A DNA stretch of 64,000 nt, from the NCBI GenBank assembly GCA_001247695.2, contig LGRX02028657.1:1-64000 (forward strand), given 5' to 3'. Made by a program: the position numbers and the translations under genes. Position 1 is the first letter of the stretch, and each line of letters starts with the position of its first letter. This DNA is from Cymbomonas tetramitiformis. Taxonomy: Eukaryota; Chlorophyta; Pyramimonadophyceae; Pyramimonadales; Pyramimonadaceae. Below the pieces are notes generated by a model, which worked only from the letters and a program-made list of their open reading frames with translations, did not search any database and was not told the DNA's origin. This document shows, in pieces, positions 1 through 10,369 of the stretch.

Positions 1-980
1 AGATGGTTGAAGTCCAATGGCAGCGTGAGATTGCCAGAGGATGAAGTTCGTCCTGTAAGGAGACGCGCAGCACGACATCGATGGGATAAGGCTACGGACG
101 AGATCTACATGATCACGCTGTCGGGCAAGGAGGTGAGAATACCCAAGCCTGCTGACCGTCTTGCATTGGTCAAGGAATACCACTCCAGAACTGGCCATTG
201 GGGAATAAGACGTACGCAGCATCTTCTGTGGCAGCGCCATTGGTGGGCCGACTTGAAGAAGGACGTGGAGGCTGTGGTTACTCAGTGTGAGACTTGCCAG
301 CGCGTGAAGACCCACTACGCAAGAGAGGAGGCGTGTTTGTCCCCCCTCGAGATCGTGTCGTTCATGTATCGTTGGTCGCTGGACTTGGCATGGCCTTCGA
401 GGAGGGAGACCAAGGCTGGCAACAACAGGGTGCTCATCATGACCGAGCACTACACCAGATTCATAGTCTGTGTACCTATTCCCAACAAGGAGGCAAGGAC
501 CATCGCGGCGGCATTTCGCAGTCATGTCCTGGCTGTGTTCGGTGCGCCAGCAGAGTGCTTGGTGGATGGAGGCAAGGAGTTCGAGGGTGAGTTCGAGCAG
601 CTATGCAGAGACTGTCTGATAGACAGACGAGTCACCTCGCCAGACTCTCCAGAAGGTAATGGGCTCACCGAGCGAGTGGTGCGTACAATGAAGTTTTGCT
701 TCAAGAAGATCGCCTTGGAGAAGGGCCTCGATTATGAGTGGGATGAACAGCTCTGGCCGCTCGTGCTGAGCTACAATGCAGCACGCCAAGAGTCCACAGG
801 AGTGGCGCCGTTCACCTTGCTGTTTGCCCAAGAAGCAGTGGTGCCGCCAGATTTGAAGCAGGCGCCCAGCATGGATTTCGGTCCAGAGGTCAAAGATGAC
901 AAGGACGCCCGAGTCAAGGACCTCCTCCTGAGAGCACAGGTAGTGAGGCGACTGATGGTGCACGCTGGCTGCAGCCTGGA
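1..980 (+). CDS. Integrase region of gypsy pol, 5'-partial and interrupted
   Basis: The frame is open from base 1. Counting from the codon at 7, it shows an HHCC zinc-binding module (H59, H64, C94, C97) and then a retroviral-type integrase core. The acidic triad is D126 (in SLDLAW), D187 (in LVDGGKEF) and E222 (in GLTERVVRTMK), with 34 residues between the last two. This enzyme inserts the retrotransposon cDNA into nuclear DNA. The native frame stops being used at 980; the codons to 1017 belong to the inserted element. Removing 981-7889 plus one TGGA copy restores the frame across the junction as S-L-E-V-A-Q-H-R. The family call is firm; the clade within Ty3/gypsy is not determined. Confidence 0.9.
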
Positions 981-993
981 TGGCTACTATCCC

Positions 994-1043
994 ATGGTCC
1001 TTGTGGGAGGACCATAATCGATTATGGTCCTCCCACAAGTACC
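994..1043. repeat. Left subterminal palindromic repeat pair
   Basis: TGGTCCTTGTGGGAGGACCA (995-1014) is itself an imperfect palindrome with arms GGTCCT and AGGACC. It is followed by a near-identical inverted copy at 1024-1043. The two copies could form a cruciform. Such repeats next to the inverted terminus are typical transposase-binding layouts; that role is inference. Confidence 0.8.
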
Positions 1044-1121
1044 AATGTTGCAAGAATTTAATTGGGCATTGGTTCGGATCTAGAAGGCGCGCCCAATGAT
1101 TTTTAGTGCCTATTACCCGCA

Positions 1122-1495
1122 GCTTAAGGTGGCTTAAGCCACCTTAACTTAAAGGGCTCATGGGGGCTTCTTCGGCGGTGCTTTCAAAATTTGGAGAACT
1201 ATGTCGTCACGATCTTGAGCTGCTCTTTCTGCAGTGTCTTATCAAAAGTTTGATCTGAGTTCATCTTGACCCTCAAAATCTCGGTTGAAGTAGGGTGGGT
1301 ATTTCCCAATTTTCCTTAAGATGGCTTAAGCCACCTTAAGCTAATTAGCTCACCGGGGGCTTCCTCTAAGACGCTTTCAAAATTTGGAGACCTATGTTGT
1401 CAAGATCTCGAGCTGCTCTTTCTGCAGTGTCTTGCCAAAAGTTTGATCCGAGGTCATCTTGACCCTCTAAATCTCGGTTGAAATAGCATGGGTAT
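1122..1495. repeat. About 190-bp direct repeat, two copies, each headed by a perfect palindrome
   Basis: The sequence from the GGTGGCTTAAGCCACC palindrome through the CTTTCAAAATTTGGAGA and CTCGGTTGAA segments occurs twice, about 190 bp apart, with scattered differences (the second palindrome is GATGGCTTAAGCCACC). Two further palindrome copies lie at about 1690-1740. A weaker match to the CTTTCAAA segment appears near 6862. Confidence 0.75.
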
Positions 1496-2090
1496 GCAAA
1501 AACCGGGAAAATCGCTCAAATTTTACTAAATGTTGCACCCTCTTGGATACTTCCCAAAATTGCTCACCGGGAACTTGGGCTCGCCTAATAGTGCCCATAG
1601 TGTCTAAAAGAAGACAATGCCGCCGTCATTTTGAGCTAAAAGAATCTAGCTTCCGGTACCGATAGCTCCCGTAATAATTGAAAATGTTAAGGTGGCTTAA
1701 GCCACCCTAAATCGCTGTTAGGGTGGCTTAAGCCACCCGAAGGGTAATAGCCATTAGTGTCAATGGGACATATATTAATTACTTCGATGCTTGGTCCGGC
1801 CTGGATCCACCCAATATATCCATGGCGCTCGCATTTGCGACAATCACCCTCAACAATTTCAGATTGCATTTCTTTGAAAATTCAAAAGGGCACAAAAAGA
1901 TACGATATCTTCACTAATTTTTTGGGAATAGTATATGCAGGCTACACCTGCGTCCATGCGATCATATCGATCTTATACACATGTCCCCATCATATTTGGG
2001 TCATACGTCATGTTGGAGTGCATATATCATCTGGAAAATGGCGAGGCGATCCGGGATCGTTCTTTTCGTGATCCGGAACGGGATCGATCC
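1496..2090. other. Non-coding interior of the inverted-repeat element
   Basis: This is AT-rich sequence with short chance reading frames only. The sole structure seen is the pair of GGTGGCTTAAGCCACC-type palindromes at about 1690-1740, separated by roughly 20 bp. Confidence 0.6.
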
Positions 2091-2109
2091 CGGGAGGGAA
2101 GTTTCTTAC

Positions 2110-2262
2110 GGGATCGATCCTGGAACGCTCCAGGTACGGGAACGATCCTGGAACGCTCCAGGTACGGGAACGATCCTGGAACGCTCCAGGTACGGGAACG
2201 ATCTTGGAACGCTCCAGGTACAGGAACGATCCTGGAACGCTCCAAGTACTGGAACGATCCTG
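2110..2262. repeat. 28-bp minisatellite
   Basis: The unit is built from GGAACGCTCCAGGTACGG and GAACGATCCT and is repeated about five times. Each unit contains the palindromic pieces GGATCGATCC or GGAACG/CGCTCC, so open frames on both strands here are repeat shadows. Confidence 0.85.
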
Positions 2263-3056
2263 AATCGATGGGGGGACACTCATGATAAGTCCAAGGGTCG
2301 GTTCAAGCATTCAAGGCAAGTACCATGAACCGCACATTAAAAAAAAGGTAGACTTTCACAAGGCTAGAAAGCAGGAGGCAAATTCAAAAAGAAAAAAATC
2401 AACAAATCCACATAAATAGATACACCTTTGAGTACACAAGCTACTTCATTTGCATATGTTCATACGGTCTCCACTAAGATGGTATCACTGGCTATTATAC
2501 TCTTCTTCTTTCTCATCTATACTTCCCACTCCTATAGCGTTTTGGTGTTGGGGTATTTTTGTCAAAGTTGCAAGCCACTTGGTTGATGGTTGCGCAAGCT
2601 TCACACGCGATTGTGTCGTATTCCATCTTTTAACTTGGGTAAACAATCTTGAATACTCCTTGCTGAAGGTGTTTGGCACCTCTGTCTGCACATGCGATAG
2701 TGCCACAGTGAGTAACAGTTGAAAAGAACTTATGCGCAAAAAACAACAAAGGGTAAATAAGTACTTACCACAGCTTGTGACTTCGTGCACGAGTTCTCAT
2801 TTATTTCATACTCGACGGCCTAGTCTTTCAAGCTTGGGCCACTGGCCATCTGGCTTCTAGAGTTTTCTTTCCCTTTTCTTCTATTGCTCGTGCTGATTTT
2901 TTTTGTCTTATTATCCGCATTTTTTTCTTTTTGGGAAGGTGATGCTTGCTTGTTGGTCTCCGAGTAGCGCACGTCCATGTTTTGAGTGGCCATCCTGAGG
3001 AACGAATCGTGGTAAAGCTCAACACACATAAGCTGACATGCTGAGCTCAACTGAGA
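2263..3056. other. AT-rich non-coding stretch
   Basis: I see no recognisable gene. There are short A-runs near 2338-2400 and no clear promoter or terminator. Confidence 0.5.
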
Positions 3057-3610
3057 AGCAAAGCAAAGCAAACAGCAAAGTTGGGCAAAGCTGAGTCGAG
3101 TTGAGCAGAGCTTAGTCGAGTTGAGCTAAGTTGAGCTAAGTTGAGCTAAGTTGAGCTTAGTTGACACGCGGACAGGAGCAAAGCTGACACGCTGAGCTGA
3201 TATAAGCTAACAAGCTAAACTAAGCGGAGCTGACAAACCGAGTTGAGCTGACACACAGTTACAGGTACGGGATAATATAGCATAGGCTGGAATATGTGTG
3301 TATATGTGTGTGCCTGTTGTGTTATTCCTATGCTAGGATACGCGTGTACCTCTCTGTGCGTGTGCATAGGAATAACACGACAGGCACACACATATACACA
3401 CATATTCCAGCCTATGCTATATTAAACGCAGTAATGCAAACTGAGCAAAGCTTAGCTGAGTTGAGTTGAGTTGAGCTGAGATGAGCTTAGGTGACACGCT
3501 GACGTGAGCAAAACTGACACGCTTAGCTGATATGAGCTCAAAAGCTAAGCTCTCAACTCAAACGCGTTGGCGCTGAGTTTGGCGCTAAGTGCTGAGCTAA
3601 GATAACGGCT
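3057..3610. repeat. Degenerate 10-bp GAGCTAAGTT arrays flanking a long hairpin
   Basis: Arrays of GAGCTAAGTT and its variants occupy about 3057-3240 and 3430-3610. Between them, 3273-3332 and 3365-3424 are almost perfect inverted copies (about 60 bp each) around a 32-nt loop. The left arm begins TAATATAGCATAGGCTGG and the right arm ends with its complement. Confidence 0.8.
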
Positions 3611-4434
3611 GAGCTGAGTTGAGTGAATGCGTAATAGAGTGAGTAATGAATTTTTAGTGAGTGGTCTGTAGTGTGGGTTGTGAGGTTATGAGAGTGAATA
3701 CAATTACCTTAATGCACGTTCGTTCTTCACATTCCCGCTCCTTTGAAGTTTCCGCCTGACCATACCCAACACCCCATGCAGTGTGAGAATAGCTTGGTTC
3801 CAAAACCTCAAAGAACATAGTGAAAAATAACATGCTTATCTTGATCTTATGTAAGACCGGAAAGTGCGCGATACCATACCATACTTTCATAGTAATCACA
3901 CATATCCTAAAAGATCTAAAACACGGGAGCACATATGTGGAAAATTATTTTTGCAACGAAATATTACACCTCTTTGTGGCGCGACGGGAGACAAGTGGTC
4001 ACAGACACAAGAGTGTCAGACCTACTCAAACCCAAGATGCCATACATTACAACAAGGCCAATACCTTGTTGCTCGCGGATCAAGGGCGCTCCAAACAAAC
4101 CCACAGACCAAGGGTGCAGCGCCTTCTTCTACAAGAGTAGAAAGCGTGACCACAATGGTTCCTTCAATGGCGCAGTCACCAATGTGTGGCCAAGGGAGTT
4201 CGTTTTTGCAACGCCACAAAGGAGGTGTAATATTTTGATACCTATGCTAAATAAAATAATTCTCTTAAAATAATTCTAAAATAAGTCTATACATTAAAAC
4301 AAAACAGTATGATAAAAAGAAAATAAACCACCACTCTAAGTGGGGTAGGATTTTACCTAAAGGGAATCCGGCCCAGTTCGCCTAATTATTACCCAGCAGT
4401 TCAATCGCGATGGTTCCACGCGACGAGGCCACAA
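3611..4434. other. Non-coding interior, no gene seen
   Basis: Overlapping short frames on both strands show no domain, codon bias or conserved motif. No repeat stands out. Confidence 0.5.
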
Positions 4435-5423
4435 TCGACACGGCGTTCCACCTGCTTTGAGTCCACAGAGGCCTCAAGCGTGACACGATGCGTGGTACAA
4501 AAAAGAGAGGTGCCTCATTCTCAACGGTTCCACCTGCTTTGAGCCTGCAGGACCCTCATGCGTGACACGATGAGTGGTACATAAAAGAGAGGTGCCTCAT
4601 TCTCAACGGTTCCACCTGCTTTGAGTCCACAGAGCCCTCATGCGTGACACGATGCGTGGTACAAGAAAAAAGAGGTTCCAACGGTTCCACCTGCTTTGAG
4701 CCTGCAGGACCCTCAGGCGTGACACGATGAGTGGTACACAAAAAAGGGAGGCCACAATCGACACGGCGTTCCACCTGTTTCGAGTCCGCAGAGCCCTCCT
4801 GAGTGACACGATGCGTGGTACAAAAAAGAGAGGTCCCTCATTCTCAACAGTTCCACCTGCTTCGAGTCCGCAGAGCCCTCCTGGGTGACACGATGCGTGG
4901 TACAAAAAAGAGAGGTCCCTCATTCTCAACAGTTCCACCTGCTTCGAGTCCGCAGAGCCCTCCTGGGTGACACGATGCGTGGTACAAAAAAGAGAGGTCC
5001 CTCATTCTCAACAGTTCCACCTGCTTCGAGTCCGCAGAGCCCTCCTGGGTGACACGATGCGTGGTACAAAAATAAGAGGTGACACGAACGACACAGCGTT
5101 CCACCTGCTTTGAGCTCGCAGGACCCTCATGCGTGACACGTTGAGTGGTACACAAAAGAGAGGTGCCACAATCAACACAGCGTTCCACCAGCTTCGAGCT
5201 CGCAGGACCCTCATGCGTGACACGATGCGTGGTACACGAAAGGGAGGTGGCACAATCAACACAGCGTTCCACCAGCTTCGAGCTCGCAGGACCCTCATGC
5301 GCGACACGATGCGTGGTACACGAAAGGGAGGTGCCACAATCAACACAGCGTTCCACCTGCTTTGAGCTCGCAGGACCCTCATGCGTGACACGATGCGTGG
5401 TACACAAAAGAGAGGTGCCACAC
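4435..5423. repeat. 82-bp minisatellite, about 12 copies
   Basis: Units start near CCTCATTCTCAACAGTTCC or CCACAATCAACACAGCG and contain TTCCACCTGCTT, GACCCTCATGCGTGACACG and ATGCGTGGTACA. The period is 82 bp between 4835, 4917 and 4999. It is not a multiple of three, so the long frames on both strands are artefacts. Confidence 0.9.
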
Positions 5424-7650
5424 AAATACTTTCTATTACGAAATATTACAAAGCGGTTGTGCAAAGTCAACATACAAATACACGTAAGCTACGTAAGCTA
5501 CTTTGAAAGTCACTCTACCAGAATATCCTCGCGACTGATGGTATTGAAGTCGTCCGCGTACCAGGCCAACAGCTCCACAGGCTCCACGCTTGCGTCGATG
5601 GTCTTTTCGACTGACGAGCTGTTTCAGGCACAAAGGATTACACGATTCTTATTAACATCTAAAATCGTGTGACTGTGCAAGAAAAAGAAGAAATACTAAC
5701 TAGCAAATTGTGCCGACAGGACAATTGAAAGCAAGTTTATTCAAGTGCAAAGTAGTCTAGCAAAATCATAATTGCATACTATTCGAGCAACTTGTCACGA
5801 GGCATATACCTGTTTAACTGTGAGGGCTATCCCTCATCGATTCGTTGAACGAGTGAAAAGCCCCCTGCCGTCACTATCCCGACACACACCCGACTCTCTT
5901 AATTAAAAGAAAGACTAAACCAAGTGCGATGCAATAAAAAACTCAAACAAGGACAAGAGCGTACCTTAAATTGGCTGGGTTAGGTTTCACCCCAGGGCGT
6001 GCCGAAGGCTAACGCACTCCCAGCCTCATTTGAGCGATCTGTCTATCTAAAACAAAGTTCGCATCGTCGGACCTTAAAAGCTACAAGCACCTATATCACT
6101 ATACTACTTATGCAAGTGCAAATCGCGCTACAAGTTGCAAAGTTCAAAGGAAACAGTGCTCTTGGGCCTTTTCAGAAGCTAAAAAGGCCCAGTTTTTCAC
6201 AATCCAGTAAAAACATGCAAACAGGCACACACACCTGTAAAATTCTATCGAAGAATTCAATTCGAAAGCGCATTTTTCGAACTAGCTAGCCTAAAGGCAG
6301 AGAACGCACACAAAACAAGTACTTAAAAATCACTTAAACATCACGTAACGTGGGAGCTCCTAGCCCCACATCAAATGTCGAGCGTCCCTATACCAACTCA
6401 CCTGCCCTTCAGGATATCACAATGAATCAAAGTGCGCAGGTAGATGCACCTTTCCGATCATGCTAAAAGGTTGTGAGCGCACCTGGCGGGAATGATGTCC
6501 GCTCATTCCGTGGGTGACCAACGGCCATGGACCATTTTCAAACGTGCTCATGGACTTCAAATTGCGAACACTGTAAGTGAATTACGAAAGGAAAATAGGT
6601 GCGCAGGCAGGATCTACTCTCAAAATTTCGTTCGAAAATTATGGGGTAAATCATAGTTTTGGGCAAGCGACAAAGTGCGTGGGTGTGTGGGTTACGTAAA
6701 CACCAAACGCATCTTGCTTGCGGCGACCACGCAATGACCAACCACCTGCGGAAAATATACGGTACGCGAAAATATCAGAAACTATTTTATACTAGCAACA
6801 CAATACAATCAAATTATTTAGGCTGATCTAATCAGAGTTTGCAGTGTGGTTTTCGGCTCCGTGCTTTCAAACTTCGGAGACGCACGTAAGACTAAATGGG
6901 AAGTCAAGAGCTCACGATACTCAAGGTGAGGTCATGGTCATCGCCAGTGACATTTCTGCTGATGTCATCGATTACTGGAACGCGAAGAAACGGTGCAGTG
7001 CGTTCGGGATTTCCGATGACGGTTACGATCCAAAGCGAAACGAGAACGCGGATCGCGGATCATCACCATCGTTATGAGCACGCTCTCAGGCGATTCAGGA
7101 ACGGGGATCGTGACGTGTCGTCTTTGTTACACGAGCGCTCCGCAACGGGGGGGAACGGGGAACAGTCGATTACGCATTCAGAACTGAACGCCGAATTCCA
7201 GATGATTGGCCATCTCTAATGCGTATTAACAACCGTACACCTTTTTAGTCGTTTTTTTTAGCCGGAATGGGATAATCGGTGCAAACATGACCCATTATCC
7301 ACGATGCCCGCTAGAGTGCATTCACAGTGTGGTAGGAGGAGCGTATGGTGCTTAAACTTTTGAAGTATATCCATAAAATGTTTTTTTGAAAGCTTAACAT
7401 AAGCCACATGGGCAAGTATGTGAGCGATGTGCACTCGTTAGCTTGACGCGAAGTGAAAATTAGAAGTGCAAAAATCACAAAATCCTTATTTCACTCGGGA
7501 GTGATCACCCGCCACGGTAAACGAGTGCTCAGATGGCGACTAGAGTGTGGACTTTCCAACTAAGTTTTCATATTTGGTCATAAACTCGAGGTGTGCGACC
7601 ATGAGCGGCCAACACCGCGCACCATGCAACCGCTAGGACGCTTAAAGACT
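5424..7650. other. AT-rich non-coding right half of the inverted-repeat element
   Basis: I recognise no gene; frames are short and unrelated to known families. A run of T at 7252-7258 and mixed unique sequence make up the rest. Confidence 0.5.
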
Positions 7651-7871
7651 ATGGTCCTTGTGGGAGGACCATCTTTTTTTCAACGATTTCGATAAAAAAC
7701 ATATCAAAAGCGCACCCTTTAAGCACGCCCCTCTAGCACACGCGTGGACGATCCTGTAGGGGAAATTATTCAATTGACTCATAAATATGATGCCAAAAAC
7801 ACATATACGCCTCAAAGATCCATGGGGCACTCATAATAGTCATCGCGCGTTGGTCCTTGTGGGAGGACCAT
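7651..7871. repeat. Right subterminal repeats, two direct copies
   Basis: The palindromic 20-mer found at the left end recurs at 7652-7671 and 7851-7870, 199 bp apart, the second copy eight bases inside the right inverted terminus. These copies delimit the element and may be transposase-binding sites. Confidence 0.8.
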
Positions 7872-7893
7872 GAATTTGGATAGTAGCCATGGA

Positions 7894-8962
7894 GGTTGCA
7901 CAGCATCGTGATACTTTACATTATGAAGGAAGAAGGGGTGGGGGCATTGAGCCCAAGCCACACCAGTTTAAAGTGGGGGACTTCGTCTACATCAGACAGA
8001 AGCCTCGCAGCGGCATGGAAGTCGCGACCAAGTCCGCCATTCTGAAGCTGGTCAAGATACAGCGAGATGGTGTTGTGGTGCTTGAGGACGCCACCAAGTT
8101 GAGGGAAAAGAGCACTGTGCAGAGCATCGCGCCATGCCACCTGCAGGTGAAGGACCAGTATGACTGCAGTGCAGCCGTGCCCAGCAGACACCTTGCATGT
8201 GAAGTGTGCAGGAAGACTGATGGGGAAGCAGAGATGTTGTTGTGCGACGCGTGCAACAGGGGGTACCATTTGTGGTGTCTTACCCCAGCATTGGATGAAG
8301 TACCAGAAGGCGAGTGGCTATGTCCTAGGTGCTGGCTATGTCCTAGGTGCTCAGGCACGAGGATGCAAGCTGCTAGCGCTGAGGTACAGACCCAGGAAAC
8401 CAAGAGCTCTTGTGTCCTGGAGGACAGATTGGGGATGAAGGAGCAGCAATTGAATGAGAAGCTGTCCTCAGACATGCGCCTGCTGCCAGCAGACGTGGGT
8501 CCCCGTCGTGTGGTGAAGGGAGATAGATTTCAGCCATGGCATGCTATCTCATCAAGGGAGATGCTATTGGAGGAGAAGGACATGTTCCTCTACGTGCCAG
8601 ACCAGATTGATTGGGGTAGACAGGCCAAGCTCTCCGAGGCTGTGCAGATCTTCATGCCAGGGCACTGGAATGAGGGACATCGTACAGTGCTGAGCAAGAA
8701 GTACCGGGAACAGAAAGCAATGGCAAGGCAACTGAGGGATGCACCTCTGGTGCCTGCTTTGGCTGAAGAAGAAGTTGAAAAGCGAGGAGAATTGAGACAT
8801 ATGACTAATGCTCAGGTGCGCGAAGCTAGCGCACTGCAGTGGGGGCTTGAGCTGGTCATCACGGTGCCTTCCGAGGTGAGGCGCTTGGCGACAGAGGTGG
8901 ACTGGAAGTCCATCGATGGCGTGTGGGACCCATGCATGGGCAGGTACTGGGGTCATCAGTAA
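7894..8962 (+). CDS. C-terminal gypsy pol: post-integrase segment and PHD finger
   Basis: This continues the integrase frame after the inserted element; the apparent ATG at 7889 is created by the insertion. Numbering from that ATG, residues 1-86 look like the usual post-integrase segment (QHRDTL, FKVGDFVYIRQ, IAPCHL). Residues 104-148 form a C4HC3 PHD finger: C104, C107, C119, C122, H127, C130, C145 and C148. PHD fingers bind histone tails, so a role in steering integration to chromatin is plausible. An 18-bp tandem duplication (8316-8351) repeats WLCPRC at the end of the finger. Residues about 165-340 are unassigned. The frame ends in a TAA only because of a one-base shift inside the next domain. 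Confidence 0.85.
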
Positions 8963-9458
8963 GGTGATGGTGGAGCAATGGCCGCAGTTGAGATTTATGA
9001 ATAATGACTGGAATTCTCAGCTGGGTTGATCTGAGGCGCATGACGCACTTCAGCCAGGTAACTATCGCATATGGAAGGAGAAGTATGGTGTCTGTGATGC
9101 CGTGGTGACTTCGCCCTGGTTTGCAGCGTTGGATATCGCGTTTCCATTGGCAGTTATGGCCAGTCGTGTGGTGGCATGTGTTCATGTTCCTTCTTACTAT
9201 TTGACAGACATGACCGAGAGCAGAGCTGCGTACTTCAGACGATTGAGTCAGTCTGGACGCTTGCATGTGATTGGACATCTAGAACATGGACCTATTGGCC
9301 GCAGATGCATGTGGGTTTTGGTGTTCAAGAACCCTCTGGTCAGAGCCAGGATGTTACAGGATGGAGAAGGTGAAGGCATTGGTATGTTTACTTTCAGTTT
9401 GGGCAAGTTCATGGTGGATGGTGATACGACCCAGTATGCTGAACAAGCCCATATTTGA
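8915..9458 (+). pseudogene. Methyltransferase-like tail of gypsy pol, frameshifted
   Basis: The upstream frame reaches VWDPCMG; the next frame continues GTGVISKVM, FMNNDWN, DALQPGNYR and VVTSPWF. Together this gives an SAM-binding motif I of the form DPxxGTG, an acidic loop (NND) and a motif IV of the form TSPWF, where N6-adenine methyltransferases carry (D/N)PP(Y/F). The rest (RVVACVHVPSYYLTDM, GPIGRRCMWVLVF) looks like the C-terminal half of the fold. One base of shift near 8942 and one in-frame TGA near 9028 disable it. The substrate (DNA or RNA, adenine or cytosine) cannot be told. Assignment rests on motif order; there is no direct proof of activity. Confidence 0.65.
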
Positions 9459-9495
9459 GTCTGTGCTACTGCAGGCAGCAGCTACAGATGGGGGA

Positions 9496-10222
9496 TGTTG
9501 GAAATCTGGGCTTGCATATAAGAGCTTAGCGTTCGATCTCAGAATATCAGAATTTCAAAAATTTTGTAGCTCTACGATCTTGTGTTGTGTTAAGACTGCC
9601 TGGATAATTGCCGACACGAGTTTATGTCTATCCGCGAGTGTCAAGATTGCTCGGACCCGACAGTATTCGTACCATCATGCGCACGCGTTTGCGACAGCTG
9701 TAACAAACGCCGGCTTCTCATGGTACCGCGCCGGGTTTGTCCAGCTGGTGACACACGTGACAGATATGACAAGTATGACAGGCTTCGCTAAGATGACTGC
9801 CCGAGAGGTGCAGACCTGCCAGAGAAGATATGGTCATTATCGGGTGACCAAGAAATGATAAGATGAAGATGACAGTGACTACTCTGCCACTGACGTGTCA
9901 GTCAAAATGTGGTGAACGGTAACATTATTAGAGTTGGCATGGACTAATGACTTTCCATTGGCCAGATGAAGATTTAAGGGCTAGAACCCGTTACAGTTTT
10001 GGGAATTGTGACAGAGCATTGAGATATAAGTAAGCTCTGACTGTAGGTCAGGCTAGTGGACTCATTATTGTTTTGCCTTCGCAAGTGCTAGGTGGCTGTT
10101 CGCGTGCCAGTGCTAGAGTGCTAAAACAGTTCTGCTCACAGCTTTGTACAATAATTCGTACTTTGTGGTTAGTATACCGATCTATTATGAATATATTTTA
10201 CTACAGTTTTTATTCTTTTTCA
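9496..10222 (+). repeat. 3' LTR of the gypsy element
   Basis: It begins TGTTGGAAATC directly after a purine tract and appears to end TTTTTCA at 10222, where a second copy of its first 125 bp starts. It contains a TATA-like GAGATATAAGTAAG near 10020. The 5' 125 bp match 10223-10348 almost base for base, and 9621-9697 matches 18110-18183. The end at 10222 is inferred from the adjoining copy. Confidence 0.7.
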
Positions 10223-10369
10223 TGTTGGAAATCTGGGCTTGCATATAAGCGCTTAGCGTTCGATCTCAGAATATCAGAATTTCAAAAATTTTGTAGCTCT
10301 ACGATCTTGTGCTGTGTTAAGACTGCCTGGATAATTGCCGACACGAGTGAATGTTAAGAACGAGTTTAT
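10223..10369 (+). repeat. Second copy of the gypsy LTR, left part
   Basis: It repeats 9496-9620 with few changes, then has an 18-bp extra piece and ACGAGTTTAT. It is broken there by the copia-type element. Its continuation, TTTATGTCTATCCGCGAG onward, lies at 18110-18183, 7.7 kb away. Confidence 0.8.

Larger units (their letters stand above)
981..7889. mobile_element. 6.9-kb non-autonomous terminal-inverted-repeat element inserted in gypsy pol
   Basis: The ends are perfect 12-bp inverted repeats: TGGCTACTATCC at 981-992 and GGATAGTAGCCA at 7878-7889. The host sequence TGGA is present on both sides (977-980 and 7890-7893), a 4-bp target-site duplication, and its removal restores the pol reading frame. 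Palindromic subterminal repeats lie just inside both ends. The interior is AT-rich and full of tandem and inverted repeats. I recognise no transposase, so it was presumably moved in trans. Four-base duplications occur in several DNA transposon superfamilies (for example Sola and Ginger), so I do not assign one. The TG...CA ends also resemble an LTR element, but no long terminal direct repeats are visible. Confidence 0.85.
1..10222 (+). mobile_element. Ty3/gypsy-type LTR retrotransposon, 5' part outside the window
   Basis: The order integrase, post-integrase basic segment, PHD finger, methyltransferase-like domain, purine tract and LTR marks the 3' half of a Ty3/gypsy pol and the element's 3' end. 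Reverse transcriptase, RNase H, gag and the 5' LTR would lie left of base 1. The pol frame is split by a 6.9-kb DNA element (981-7889). Near 8942 a one-base shift and further on an in-frame TGA break the last domain, so this copy is dead. The purine-rich stretch ending at 9495 (GATGGGGGA) sits directly before TGTTGG, as expected for a polypurine tract and LTR start. Confidence 0.85.

Noticed and set aside
4844..5473. Long minus-strand frame of 209 codons
   Set aside because: It is produced by the 82-bp minisatellite; the period rotates frames, and no domain is present.
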